This document shows, piece after piece, positions 25,849 through 34,309 of a DNA stretch of 64,000 nt; positions within the stretch are counted from its first letter, which is position 1, and each line of letters starts with the position of its first letter. A program made the translations under genes and the position numbers. Below the pieces are notes generated by a model. That model was not told where the DNA came from, did not search any database, and saw only the letters and a program-made list of their open reading frames with translations. The DNA is from Actinocatenispora sp036503555 (GTDB taxonomy: Bacteria; Actinomycetota; Actinomycetes; Mycobacteriales; Micromonosporaceae): NCBI GenBank assembly GCA_036503555.1, contig DASXWQ010000059.1, positions 1-64,000 of the forward strand, read 5' to 3'.

Positions 25849-26727
25849 ATGGCGGAGACGGCGACCGGGGCCGACGCCCCGACGGAGCAGACGACACCGG
25901 CCGGCGCGGTGGTGGTACCGCGTCGCCGCCCCTGGCGGTGGGTCGGCATGGGCGTGGTCGCGCTGGTCGCGCTGATGGCACTGCACGGCCTCGTCACGAA
26001 CCCGGCGTTCGGCTGGTACACCGTCTTCCGGTACCTGTTCACCCGGCCGATCCTGGCGGGGCTCGGGATGACGCTGCTGCTGACCGTGATCGCGATGGTC
26101 GGCGGCGTGCTGATCGGCACCGTACTCGCGATCCTGCGCGACGCGGACAGCCGGCTGCTGTCGGGCGCGTCGCTGGCGTACACGTGGTTCTTCCGGACCG
26201 TGCCGGTGCTCGTGCAGCTGCTGTTCTGGTTCAACTTCGGCGCGCTGTACAAGCACGTCGCGCTCGGCGTGCCGTTCGGGCCGGCGCTGTTCACGCTCGA
26301 CACGAACAGCCTCGTGTCGCCGCTGTCCGCCGCGGTCTTCGGGCTGATGCTCAGCCAGGGCGCGTACACCGGGGAGATCATCCGGTCCGGCATCAACGGC
26401 GTCGAGCACGGCCAGGCGCGGGCCGCCCGCGCGCTGGGCATGACGCGGTGGCAGGTGTTCCGGGTGATCGTGTTCCCGCAGGCGCTGCGGATCATCATCC
26501 CGGCCCTCGGCAACGAGGTGATCAGCATGGTCAAGAACACCTCGATGGTCAGCGTGCTCGCCCTGTCCGACCTGCTGTACAGCGCGCAGCTGATCTACTC
26601 CCGGAACTACCAGACGATTCCGCTGCTGATCGTGGCGACCATCTGGTACCTCGTCGTCGTGACGCTGCTGACCCTGCTCCAGGGCCGGCTGGAGAAGAGG
26701 TTCGGACGGGGGGTGCGGAAGGCATGA
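25849..26727 (+). CDS. Amino-acid ABC transporter permease
   Basis: A 292-residue HisM/GlnP-type permease. A Pro/Thr-rich cytoplasmic N-terminus precedes about six membrane helices. The family leader FTRPILAGLGMTLLLTVIAM is present, and so is the EAA loop (GINGVEHGQARAARALGMTRWQVFRVIVFPQAL) that contacts the ATPase. Start is the ATG at 25849; the in-frame GTG at 25843 overlaps the upstream stop (GTGA) and is equally possible. It overlaps the ATPase gene by ATGA. Confidence 0.93.
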   Translation: MAETATGADAPTEQTTPAGAVVVPRRRPWRWVGMGVVALVALMALHGLVTNPAFGWYTVFRYLFTRPILAGLGMTLLLTVIAMVGGVLIGTVLAILRDADSRLLSGASLAYTWFFRTVPVLVQLLFWFNFGALYKHVALGVPFGPALFTLDTNSLVSPLSAAVFGLMLSQGAYTGEIIRSGINGVEHGQARAARALGMTRWQVFRVIVFPQALRIIIPALGNEVISMVKNTSMVSVLALSDLLYSAQLIYSRNYQTIPLLIVATIWYLVVVTLLTLLQGRLEKRFGRGVRKA

Positions 26728-27503
26728 CGACCACCGCGACGCCGATGCTGCGCATCGAGAACGTCACCAAGTCGTACGGCGGGAACCCGGTGCTGCGCAA
26801 CGTCAGTCTCGACGTCGACGCGGGCACGGTCACCTGCGTGATCGGACCGTCCGGCGCCGGCAAGTCGACCCTCATCCAGTGTGTCAACCACCTGGAACGC
26901 GTCGACTCCGGGCTGCTGCGGGTCGACGGCCGGCTGATGGGCTACCGGGAGAGGGCCGGCAAGCTGTACGAGCTGTCCGACCGGGAGATCGCCCGGCAGC
27001 GCAGCGACATCGGCATGGTGTTCCAGCACTTCCACCTCTTCCCGCACCTCACCGTGCGGGAGAACATCACCACCGGCCCGATCCTGGTACGCCGGGTCGA
27101 CCGGGCCACCGCCGTCGCCCGCGCCGACGAACTCCTCGCCCGCGTCGGCCTCGCCGGCCACGGCGACCGGTATCCGTCGCAGCTGTCCGGCGGCCAGCAG
27201 CAGCGCGTCGCCATCGCCCGTACCCTCGCGATGGACCCGAAGCTGGTGCTGTTCGACGAGCCGACGTCGGCGCTGGACCCGGAGCTGGTCGGCGAGGTCC
27301 TGGCCGTGATGAAGGACCTCGCCGAGTCCGGCATGACGATGGTGGTGGTGACGCACGAGCTGGGGTTCGCCCGCGAGGTGGCCGACCGGGTGGTGTTCAT
27401 GGCGGACGGCGCGATCGTCGAGGAGGGCACCACGACCGAGGTGTTCGACCAGCCGCAGCACGAGCGGACCCGGTCGTTCCTCGGCCGGGTACTCAGGAAC
27501 TGA
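26724..27503 (+). CDS. Amino-acid ABC transporter ATP-binding protein
   Basis: A 259-residue GlnQ-type ATPase: Walker A GPSGAGKST, Q-loop VFQHFHLFPH, signature LSGGQQQRVAIARTLA, Walker B VLFDEPTSALD and H-loop VTHEL. An insertion after the first helix (MGYRERAGKLYELSDREIARQR) replaces the usual shorter loop. It overlaps the permease (ATGA) and ends inside the convergent SDR gene by 11 bp, which is therefore the operon end. Confidence 0.95.
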   Translation: MTTTATPMLRIENVTKSYGGNPVLRNVSLDVDAGTVTCVIGPSGAGKSTLIQCVNHLERVDSGLLRVDGRLMGYRERAGKLYELSDREIARQRSDIGMVFQHFHLFPHLTVRENITTGPILVRRVDRATAVARADELLARVGLAGHGDRYPSQLSGGQQQRVAIARTLAMDPKLVLFDEPTSALDPELVGEVLAVMKDLAESGMTMVVVTHELGFAREVADRVVFMADGAIVEEGTTTEVFDQPQHERTRSFLGRVLRN

Positions 27504-28308
27504 CGGACCGGCTGGCGAGCGCGTCGAAGTCGCGGTCCGGCAGCGTCCGGTTCAGCTCCAGCAGCTTGTCGGCCAGCCAGCCCACCGGGTAGCGGGTGTC
27601 CGGGTCGGCCGACTCGACCGCGGCGCGGATCGTGGTGGCGACGACGGACGGGTCCGACGCCTCGGCGAGCCCCTCCTCGCCGCGGCGCGCCATCGCCTCG
27701 GCCATCTCGCCGTACGCACCCGCGCCGGAGTACTCCCGCAGCTGGTCCGCCGTGCGGTCCTCGAACCCGGTACGGATGATCCCCGGCTGGACGATCACCA
27801 CGCGGACGCCGAACGGCGCGACCTCCATCCGCAGCGTGTCCGAGAACGCCTCCAGCGCGTGCTTCGACGCGTAGTACCAGGAGCCGAGCGGCAGGGCGAT
27901 CTCGCCGCCGATCGACGACACGTTGACGATCGTGCCGGACCGCTGCGCCCGCATGGCCGGCAGCACCAGCTGCACCAGCCGCGCCGGCGCGAACACGTTG
28001 ACCTCGAACTCGGCCCGCGCCAGCGCCAGCGGTACGTCCTCGACCGCGCCGTGCAGCACCGTCCCGGCGTTGTTCACGAGTACGTCGACCCGGCCCTCGG
28101 CGGCGAGTACGGCGGCGACCGTACGGTCCAGGTCGTCGGGGTTCGCCGCGTCCATCGCGAGGGCGTGGCCGCCCGCGTCGCGCAGCGGATCCATCAGCGG
28201 TACGCGGCGGGCCGCGCCGTACACGACGTGGCCGGCGCGGCGCAGCTCCAGCGCGGTCGCCAGGCCGATGCCCGCCGACGCTCCGGTGACCAGGCATACC
28301 TTCGGCAT
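27493..28308 (-). CDS. Short-chain dehydrogenase/reductase
   Basis: A 271-residue classical SDR with TGASAGIG at 8-15, NNAG, catalytic Ser in NVSSIGG, and Tyr/Lys in YYASKHALE. NADP(H) preference is suggested by the Ala-Arg-Arg after the second strand (YGAARRVP). It starts 4 bp after the P450 gene and is cotranscribed with it; the pair could oxidise and then reduce the same small molecule. It converges on and overlaps the ABC ATPase gene by 11 bp. Substrate unknown. Confidence 0.9.
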   Translation of the reverse strand: MPKVCLVTGASAGIGLATALELRRAGHVVYGAARRVPLMDPLRDAGGHALAMDAANPDDLDRTVAAVLAAEGRVDVLVNNAGTVLHGAVEDVPLALARAEFEVNVFAPARLVQLVLPAMRAQRSGTIVNVSSIGGEIALPLGSWYYASKHALEAFSDTLRMEVAPFGVRVVIVQPGIIRTGFEDRTADQLREYSGAGAYGEMAEAMARRGEEGLAEASDPSVVATTIRAAVESADPDTRYPVGWLADKLLELNRTLPDRDFDALASRSVSS

Positions 28309-28312
28309 CGGG

Positions 28313-29476
28313 TCAGTCCTTCCAGGTGACGGGCAGGGCGTGCACGCCCAGGATGATCATGTCGGCGCGCAGCGGGACGTCGGCCGCCGGTACGGCGAGG
28401 CGCAGCGTCGGGAACCTCGCCACGAGCGCGGGCAGCGTCACGCGCAGCTCCACCCGGGCGAGCTGCTGGCCGAGGCACTGGTGGATGCCGTGGCCGAACG
28501 TGACGTGCCCGGACGCCTGCCGCGCCACGTCGAGCGTGTCGGGATCGGCGTAGCGGGCCGGGTCCCGGTTCGCCGCGGAGAGCGAGACGGTCACCGTCTC
28601 ACCCGCGGCGATCCGCTCGCCGCCCAGCTCCACCTCCGTCAGCGCGGTACGCAGGGTGAACGGCACCACGCTCAGGTACCGCAGCAGCTCCTCGACCGCC
28701 CGGTCCGGGTCGGCGCGCAGCTCCTCGACCTGGCCGGGATGGGTGAGCAGCGCGTACGTGCCGTGCGCCAGCATGTTCGCCGTCGTGTCGAGCCCGGCGC
28801 CGAGCAGCACGAAGCCGATGTTGACCAGCTCCTCCTCGGTCAGGTCGGTCCCGGCCAGCTCGCTGAGCAGGTCGTCACCGGGCTCGGCGCGATTCGCCGC
28901 GACCAGCTCGGCGATCGCGCCGTGCACCGCCGCGTACGCCGACGCGAGGGTCGCCGGGTCCGCGCCGAGCCGGAACAGCTCCAGCGCGCGCTCCTGGAAC
29001 TCCGCCCGCTCGGCGTACGGCACGCCGAGCAGCTCGCAGATCACCTGCGCCGGTACCGGCTGCGCCAGCGCCGGCACCAGGTCGACCGGCCCGCCGGTAC
29101 GCGCCATCGCGTCCAGGCGTTCCGCGGTGACCGCGTCGATCCGTTCGGTGAGCCGGCGCATCCGCCGTACGGTGAAGCGGCCGGCCAGCAGTTTCCGGTA
29201 CCGGGTGTGGTCCGGCGGGTCCAGCGCGTTGAGGATGCCGGGCGGCGCGGGCCCGTCGCTCGCGGCCATCCCGGCGACGGGCCGGTGCCCGAGGTCGGGC
29301 CGGACGCTGAACCGCGAATCGGCCAGCACCTCCCGGGCCAGCTCGTGGCCCGTGACCAGCCAGCCCACATGCCCGTCGGGGTACGCGAGGCGGCTGACCG
29401 GGCCCCGCTCGCGCAGGCCGTCCGGCGGGTCGAACGGCCGGCCCGGCGGGCACTCGGTCGGCAGCGACGGGATCAC
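28313..29476 (-). CDS. Cytochrome P450
   Basis: A 387-residue soluble bacterial P450 (class I, needs ferredoxin partners not found here). The I-helix oxygen-binding motif is GAGLDTTANML, the K-helix is ELLRYLS preceding LRTA, and the haem-binding loop is FGHGIHQCLGQQLARVELR with the axial Cys. It starts with GTG after a GGAAGGAG ribosome-binding site. A strong inverted repeat just upstream suggests repression by the divergent regulator. Its family is closest to CYP105/107-like monooxygenases (inference). Confidence 0.93.
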   Translation of the reverse strand: MIPSLPTECPPGRPFDPPDGLRERGPVSRLAYPDGHVGWLVTGHELAREVLADSRFSVRPDLGHRPVAGMAASDGPAPPGILNALDPPDHTRYRKLLAGRFTVRRMRRLTERIDAVTAERLDAMARTGGPVDLVPALAQPVPAQVICELLGVPYAERAEFQERALELFRLGADPATLASAYAAVHGAIAELVAANRAEPGDDLLSELAGTDLTEEELVNIGFVLLGAGLDTTANMLAHGTYALLTHPGQVEELRADPDRAVEELLRYLSVVPFTLRTALTEVELGGERIAAGETVTVSLSAANRDPARYADPDTLDVARQASGHVTFGHGIHQCLGQQLARVELRVTLPALVARFPTLRLAVPAADVPLRADMIILGVHALPVTWKD

Positions 29477-29488
29477 GGCGACTCCTTC

Positions 29489-29516
29489 CTACGTTCACTA
29501 CTTCGTGAAAACGTAG
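29489..29516. promoter_or_regulatory. Nested inverted repeats upstream of the P450
   Basis: CTACGTT (29489-29495) pairs with AACGTAG (29510-29516), and inside it TTCAC (29494-29498) pairs with GTGAA (29505-29509). It lies 12 bp before the P450 start codon, overlapping its promoter or leader. It is a likely operator of the adjacent regulator. Confidence 0.6.
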
Positions 29517-29571
29517 AACCGCGTCCTGGCCAGGTCCAAGTCGACACAGGCAAATCAGCAGGTCATGGCCG

Positions 29572-29605
29572 TATGATGGATGCAATGACAGTGGCACTGA
29601 ATGCA
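29572..29605 (+). promoter_or_regulatory. Promoter and dyad of the fused HTH regulator
   Basis: TATGAT (29572-29577) is a near-consensus -10. Downstream, TGCA...CAGTG-G-CACTG...TGCA (29581-29605) is an imperfect dyad at the expected transcription start, suggesting autoregulation. Confidence 0.45.
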
Positions 29606-29613
29606 CCAGCACG

Positions 29614-30348
29614 GTGCGGTCGGGAGGGGTGGTGCCGGGCGGTCGGCTGAGTTACGAGGAGCGCCGGTCGGTCGGCGCGGGCCTTGCCGTGGGGCGCAGC
29701 TGCGCCGAGATCGCGCGCGAGCTGGGTCGGCCACGGTCCACGGTGAGCCGGGAGGTCGCGCGCAACGGCGGCGCCCGCGGCTACCGGGCGAACCGGGCAC
29801 AGCAGGCCACCGAGTGGCGCGCCCGCCGCCGCCCGCACCCGGCGCCGCCGGACGACGCCGGCCCCGACCCGGGTACCGCGCCGGCGGGTGCGGCGCGGGA
29901 CCCGCGGGCGCTGGCCGAGTTCGAGCGGCGGTTCGCGCGGATGATGATCGAGACCGGCGTACCGGCGATGGCGGCGCGGGTACTCGCCGCGCTGTTCGGC
30001 AGCGACGGCGGCAGCCACACCGCCGCCGAACTCGTCGGGCACCTCGCCGTCAGCCCGGCGTCGGTGTCCAAGGCGGTGACCTGGCTGGAGGCGCGCGGCA
30101 TGGTCCGGCGCGAGCGCGACGGCCGCCGCGAGCGGTACGTCATGGACGACCAGATCTGGTACCAGACCTGGGCGTCGAGCATGCGGTCGATGGCCCGCTG
30201 GGCGGATCACACCCGGGAAGGTGCCCGCCTGCTCGGCCCCGGTACCCCGGCCGGCGTCCGGTTGGACACGGCGACCCGGTTCTTCCGGCTGCTCGGCGAG
30301 GACATGAGCCGGGCCGCCGAACACTGGCGCCAGACCCTCGGGTACTGA
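29614..30348 (+). CDS. Regulator: IS30-type HTH fused to a GbsR/MarR winged helix
   Basis: A 244-residue two-part DNA-binding protein. Residues about 11-60 (RLSYEERRSVGAGLAVGRSCAEIARELGRPRSTVSREVARNGG) match the HTH_38 head of IS30-family transposases. After a Pro/Ala-rich linker (68-98), residues about 100-244 form a GbsR-like MarR-family winged helix (AAELVGHLAVSPASVSKAVTWLEARGMVRRERDGRRERY) with a helical dimerisation tail. The catalytic DDE part of IS30 is absent, so this is a regulator rather than a transposase remnant. It is divergent from the P450/SDR pair, whose promoter it probably controls. The GTG at 29614 is the longest start; GTG codons at 29629 and 29632 are alternatives. Confidence 0.82.
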   Translation: MRSGGVVPGGRLSYEERRSVGAGLAVGRSCAEIARELGRPRSTVSREVARNGGARGYRANRAQQATEWRARRRPHPAPPDDAGPDPGTAPAGAARDPRALAEFERRFARMMIETGVPAMAARVLAALFGSDGGSHTAAELVGHLAVSPASVSKAVTWLEARGMVRRERDGRRERYVMDDQIWYQTWASSMRSMARWADHTREGARLLGPGTPAGVRLDTATRFFRLLGEDMSRAAEHWRQTLGY

Positions 30349-30363
30349 GGAAGCCCTGGTCCA

Positions 30364-30374
30364 TCCACAGTGGA
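30364..30374. repeat. TCCACWGTGGA motif, intergenic copy
   Basis: TCCACAGTGGA in the 35-bp gap between the convergent regulator and aminotransferase genes. Confidence 0.6.
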
Positions 30375-30383
30375 CGGACCGGG

Positions 30384-31457
30384 TCAGCCGAGGGCGGCCT
30401 CGGCGGCGGCGAGGAACGCCTCGTTCTCGCTCGGCGTGCCGATCGTGACGCGTACGCCCTCCGGGAACGGCCGGACGATCACGCCGCGGCTCTCGCACGC
30501 CTTCGCGAAACCGGTCGGGTCGGCGAGCGGCAGCCAGACGAAGTTCGCCTGCGAGTCCGGTACGCCCGGCACCAGCTCGCGCACCCGCGGCGTCAGGGCG
30601 TCCCGGTCCGCGATGACCCGCTCCACCCGGCGGCGCATCTCCGCCTCCGCGTCGAGCGCGGCGATCCCGGCCGCCTGCGCCAGCATGTTGGTACTGAACG
30701 GGGTCAGCACCTTGCGCACCGCGTCGGCGACGTCGGGCGCGGCGACCAGCCAGCCGCAGCGCAACCCGGCCAGGCCCCACGCCTTCGACATGGTGCGCAG
30801 GACCACCACGTTCGGCCGGTCCGCGTACTCGACCAGGCCGTCCGGCACCGCGTCGTCGGTGACGAACTCCCGGTACGCCTCGTCCAACACGACCAGCACG
30901 TCGTCCGGCACCGCGTCGAGGAACCGGGTCAGCCCGTCGCGGCGCACCGTCGTACCGGTCGGGTTGTTGGGGTTGCAGACGATCACGATGCGGGTCGCGT
31001 CGGTGACCGCCGCGGCCATCGCGTCCAGGTCGTGCCCGTGCTCGTCGGTGTTGGCCACCCGCACCGAGCGGACACCGGCGCCCGCCGCGACGATCGGGTA
31101 CGCCTCGAAGGACCGCCACGAGTAGACGATCTCGTCGCCCGGCCGGGTCGCCGCCTTCGCCAGCAGTTCCAGCAACGCCACCGAACCGCAGCCGGTCACG
31201 ATCCGGTCCAGGGTTACGCCGTAGCGCGCCGAGAGCGTCTCGCGCAGGGCGAGCACACCCATGTCCGGGTACCGGTGGCTCTGCGCGGCGGCGGTCGCGA
31301 TCGCGTCGAGGACGCCGGGCAGCGGACCGTACGGCACCTCGTTGGAGGCGAGCTTCACCGCCTCCGCCAGGCCCAGCTCGCGGGCCAGGTCGGCGGGCGA
31401 GCGGCCGGGCACGTACGACGGGAGGTCGTCGAGGTCGGGGCGGGTCAGCTTGGCCAT
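30384..31457 (-). CDS. Aromatic/histidinol-phosphate aminotransferase (Pat/HisC2-like)
   Basis: A 357-residue PLP-dependent fold-type I aminotransferase: LASNEVPYGP, the CNPNNPTGT loop, LDEAYREF, and the PLP Lys in RTMSKAWGLAGLRCGW. In actinobacteria the stand-alone HisC paralogue outside the his operon (mycobacterial HisC2/Pat) acts on aromatic amino acids. Here it sits beside hpd, so conversion of tyrosine to 4-hydroxyphenylpyruvate is the favoured role (inference). It starts 2 bp after the RDD gene and is cotranscribed with it. Confidence 0.88.
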   Translation of the reverse strand: MAKLTRPDLDDLPSYVPGRSPADLARELGLAEAVKLASNEVPYGPLPGVLDAIATAAAQSHRYPDMGVLALRETLSARYGVTLDRIVTGCGSVALLELLAKAATRPGDEIVYSWRSFEAYPIVAAGAGVRSVRVANTDEHGHDLDAMAAAVTDATRIVIVCNPNNPTGTTVRRDGLTRFLDAVPDDVLVVLDEAYREFVTDDAVPDGLVEYADRPNVVVLRTMSKAWGLAGLRCGWLVAAPDVADAVRKVLTPFSTNMLAQAAGIAALDAEAEMRRRVERVIADRDALTPRVRELVPGVPDSQANFVWLPLADPTGFAKACESRGVIVRPFPEGVRVTIGTPSENEAFLAAAEAALG

Positions 31458-31459
31458 CG

Positions 31460-32272
31460 TCAACTGTCCTTCACGTCCGGGGCCGGCGGCAGGTCGGCGG
31501 GCTTGGCCGACACCACCACTGTGCGCGCCGACTTGTCGTGGATGCACTGCGCCAGCGGCTTGTCCCACGTGCACCACAGCGCGTCCACCGCCTGGATCGG
31601 CACGCAGCACGGGAAGAACAGGTTCGGCACGGCCATGATCGCCCAGCGCCGGAACGACGAGCCGAAGTCGACCGCCGCACCGTCCATCCGGATCACCTTG
31701 ATGCGCAACAGCCGCTTGCCGAACGTCTGCCCGTTCCGTCCCGTCGAGACCACCTCGTACGCGAACCACAGGACCAGCGAGATCAGCACCATCACGTAGA
31801 ACAGCGAGCTGAGCCGCGAGTCGATCGGCGGCTGGTCCTCCGGGTTCGCCATGGCCTCCCGCAGATACGGCAGGAAGATCTGGAGGTACCGGTAGCCCAG
31901 CCAGCTGTTCGCGACGACGCAGAGCGCGCCGACCACCAGGAAGTCGATCACCCGGGCACCCAGCCGACGCTCCAACGAGGCGCCGGTGAACCCGGACGGC
32001 ATGGTGAGCACCGGCCGCGGGAACACCGTCCCGGGGCGGAGCAGCTCGGTCTGCCCCTCGGGCGTACCGCCGAGCCAGCCCGACGGCGGCTCGTCGGGAC
32101 GCGCGGTCACCGGTGGCGGAGGCGGCGGCGGGGGAGCCGGGCGCGGCGGGGTGGCGGGCGGCGCGGCCTCGGCCGGCAGCGGATCGCCGAGCCACTGCTC
32201 GCCGTCCCAGTACCGCTGGGTCTCGGGCGCGGCCGGATCCTTGTACCAACCGGGCGCTATCGACTTGCTCAT
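31460..32272 (-). CDS. DUF2510/RDD-family membrane protein
   Basis: A 270-residue protein. The N-terminal DUF2510 segment is PGWYKDPAAPETQRYWDGEQW (about 7-27). A Pro-rich cytoplasmic stretch follows (30-95), and then an RDD domain (about 97-250) with three or four membrane helices, beginning GASLERRLGARVIDFLVVGAL. RDD proteins are poorly characterised; some act as transporters. It is the first gene of a two-gene unit with the aminotransferase, an odd pairing that may be accidental. Confidence 0.88.
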   Translation of the reverse strand: MSKSIAPGWYKDPAAPETQRYWDGEQWLGDPLPAEAAPPATPPRPAPPPPPPPPVTARPDEPPSGWLGGTPEGQTELLRPGTVFPRPVLTMPSGFTGASLERRLGARVIDFLVVGALCVVANSWLGYRYLQIFLPYLREAMANPEDQPPIDSRLSSLFYVMVLISLVLWFAYEVVSTGRNGQTFGKRLLRIKVIRMDGAAVDFGSSFRRWAIMAVPNLFFPCCVPIQAVDALWCTWDKPLAQCIHDKSARTVVVSAKPADLPPAPDVKDS

Positions 32273-32337
32273 GCACCTTCCTCGACGACCACGGTGCCGG
32301 CGAAAGCTGACAGAGCAAGGTTACGGGTACCGGCAAG

Positions 32338-32374
32338 CGCCCCCACGCCCCGGCCGGTACCGGACGTGGGGGCG
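32338..32374 (-). terminator. Terminator downstream of hpd
   Basis: A CGCCCCCACG/CGTGGGGGCG stem (32338-32347 with 32365-32374), with a GGCC-rich inner loop, about 65 bp beyond the hpd stop on the minus strand. Confidence 0.75.
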
Positions 32375-32439
32375 ACGCTCCGGATGGAACGCCAAGAGGT
32401 CCGCACAGAATGGCGTTGGCTGCCTGGCGAGGCGGACCC

Positions 32440-33639
32440 CTAGAGATTGCCGCGGCGCTCCTGCTCGCGTTCGATCGCCTCGAACAGCGCCTTGAAGTTG
32501 CCCTTGCCGAAGCCCATCGACCCGTGCCGCTCGATCAGCTCGAAGAACACCGTCGGCCGGTCCTGCAACGGCGCGGTGAAGATCTGCAACAGGTAGCCGT
32601 CCTCGTCCCGGTCGACGAGGATGCCGCGCCGTTGCAGCTCCTCGATCGGCACCCGGACCGTACCGATCCGGGCCCGCAGCTCCGGGTCCGAGTAGTACGA
32701 GTCGGGCGTACGCAGGAATTCGACGCCCGCCGCCCGCATCGCGTCGTAGCTGGCGATGATGTCACCGGTGGCGATCGCGACGTGCTGCGCGCCCGGCCCG
32801 CCGTAGAACTCCAGGTACTCGTCGATCTGCGACTTGCGCTTGCCCACCGCCGGCTCGTTCAGCGGGAACTTCACCTTCCGGGTACCGGAGGCGACGACCT
32901 TGCTCATCAGCGCCGAGTACTCGGTGGCGATGTCGTCGCCGATGAACTCCTGCATGTTCGTGAAGCCCATCACCCGCTGGTAGAACTCCACCCAGTGGTT
33001 CATCCGGCCCAGCTCCACGTTGCCGACGACGTGGTCGATCGCCTGGAAGAAGCGCTTCGGCTGGAGGCCCGCGTCGATCAGCCGCTGCCGGTCCACCATC
33101 GGCTCCCGTGCCACGAACCCCGGCAGGAACGGCCCGTCGTAGCGGGACCGGTCGATCAGCGTGTGCCGCGTCTCGCCGTACGTCGCGATCGCCGCGACGC
33201 GGACCGTACCGTGCTCGTCGGTCTCGTCGTGCGGCTCGACGAGCCCCTCCGCACCCTGCGCCAGCGCGTGCGCGTAGTTCCCGTCGACGTCCGGTACCTC
33301 CAGCGCCAGGTCGACGATCCCGTCTCCGTGCCTCGTCCAGCTCGCGCCGACCGCCGTTCCGGCGTGCACCTCGCCGGTGACCACGAACCGCGCCGACCCG
33401 GACACCAGGACGTACTCGGCGAAGTCGCGGCTGCCCTGCTCCGGCCCGCGGTACGCGACGACGGTCATGCCCATCGCCGACGAGTAGTAGTGGGCCGCCT
33501 GCTTGGCGTTGCCGACAAAGAACCGTACGTGGTCGAGGCCCTTCACCGGGAAGGGATCGTGCGAGATGTCGTGCTCGACGGCGCCGATCAGCGTGCCCTC
33601 GTCGATCTGGTCGGTCGGACGGTCCATGGCGGTGGTCAT
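32440..33639 (-). CDS. hpd: 4-hydroxyphenylpyruvate dioxygenase
   Basis: Converts 4-hydroxyphenylpyruvate to homogentisate, the substrate of the HmgA encoded at 15.6 kb. The 399-residue protein has two VOC half-domains. The Fe(II) ligands are His in DHVVGNVELG, His in GAQHVAIATGD and Glu in VFFELIERHG; NHWVEFY and FPLNEPA are also characteristic. I chose the ATG at 33639 with GGGAGG upstream. It is divergent from an Lrp-type regulator over a 122-bp gap. Confidence 0.96.
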   Translation of the reverse strand: MTTAMDRPTDQIDEGTLIGAVEHDISHDPFPVKGLDHVRFFVGNAKQAAHYYSSAMGMTVVAYRGPEQGSRDFAEYVLVSGSARFVVTGEVHAGTAVGASWTRHGDGIVDLALEVPDVDGNYAHALAQGAEGLVEPHDETDEHGTVRVAAIATYGETRHTLIDRSRYDGPFLPGFVAREPMVDRQRLIDAGLQPKRFFQAIDHVVGNVELGRMNHWVEFYQRVMGFTNMQEFIGDDIATEYSALMSKVVASGTRKVKFPLNEPAVGKRKSQIDEYLEFYGGPGAQHVAIATGDIIASYDAMRAAGVEFLRTPDSYYSDPELRARIGTVRVPIEELQRRGILVDRDEDGYLLQIFTAPLQDRPTVFFELIERHGSMGFGKGNFKALFEAIEREQERRGNL

Positions 33640-33678
33640 GGCGGGGCCTCCCACTCGGGCGGTGCGGATGCAGGCAGC

Positions 33679-33705
33679 ATTGCGCCGGTCCCACCATTGG
33701 GCAAT
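33679..33705. promoter_or_regulatory. AT-rich dyads in the hpd-lrp gap
   Basis: ATTGC (33679-33683) is repeated inverted as GCAAT (33701-33705), and ATTG-GG-CAAT (33696-33705) is a smaller dyad. These AT-rich symmetrical sites in very GC-rich DNA are plausible Lrp/AsnC binding sites for divergent control. Confidence 0.4.
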
Positions 33706-33761
33706 AGTGCGAGTTGAACCTAGTCAGGATGCCTCGAAACCCGGTAACAGGCGGTGAATCA

Positions 33762-34274
33762 GTGGACAATGTGTACAGCGATCAGGCGCGACCACTGGAC
33801 AGACTGGATGTCCGGTTGCTCCGCCTGTTGACCGAGGAACCCCGGATCGGGGTCCTGGAGTGCTCGCGCCGGCTCGGCGTCGCCCGCGGCACCGTCCAGG
33901 CCCGCCTCGACCGCCTCGCCGCCCGCGGCGTCATCCGCGGGTACGGGCCGGACATCGACCCCGCCGCCCTCGGCTACCAGGTCACCGCGTTCCTCGTGCT
34001 GGAGATCCGGCAGGAGCGCGGGCACCGCGCCGTCGCGGACCACCTCGCCTCGATCCCGGAGGTACTGGAGGCGCACACGATCACCGGGGCCGGCGACCTG
34101 ATGTGCCGCGTGGTCTCCCGCTCCAACGCCGACCTGCAACGGGTCATCGACCAGATCGTCGGGTACGACGGGGTGTTGCGCTGCTCCACCACCCTCGCCC
34201 TCGCCGAGCAGATCGGCTACCGAGTCCTCCCCCTCGTCGGCGAGGCAGCCACCGCCATCAAAACAACTACCTGA
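33762..34274 (+). CDS. Lrp/AsnC-family transcriptional regulator
   Basis: About 170 residues. The N-terminal winged HTH is LDRLDVRLLRLLTEEPRIGVLECSRRLGVARGTVQARLDRL and the C-terminal RAM/ACT effector domain includes HTITGAGDLMCRVVSRSNADLQRVI. I take the GTG at 33762 because family members start about 10 residues before LDRLD; an upstream ATG at 33729 is possible. It is divergent from hpd, the classical position for a tyrosine- or HPP-responsive regulator of that gene. Confidence 0.88.
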   Translation: MDNVYSDQARPLDRLDVRLLRLLTEEPRIGVLECSRRLGVARGTVQARLDRLAARGVIRGYGPDIDPAALGYQVTAFLVLEIRQERGHRAVADHLASIPEVLEAHTITGAGDLMCRVVSRSNADLQRVIDQIVGYDGVLRCSTTLALAEQIGYRVLPLVGEAATAIKTTT

Positions 34275-34277
34275 ATC

Positions 34278-34309
34278 TGGTATCTGTACTTGATACCATG
34301 CTGGCATGG
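34278..34309. promoter_or_regulatory. Operators of the toxin-antitoxin pair
   Basis: TGGTATC (34278-34284) and GATACCA (34292-34298) form a perfect 7-bp-arm dyad with a 7-bp spacer. It is immediately followed by CCATGC-TG-GCATGG (34296-34309), which covers the start codon. Two adjoining dyads are typical for cooperative autorepression by RHH antitoxins. Confidence 0.65.

Noticed and set aside
29614..29790. IS30-like insertion sequence
   Set aside because: Only the HTH_38 part is present, fused in frame to a regulator; no DDE domain and no terminal inverted repeats found.
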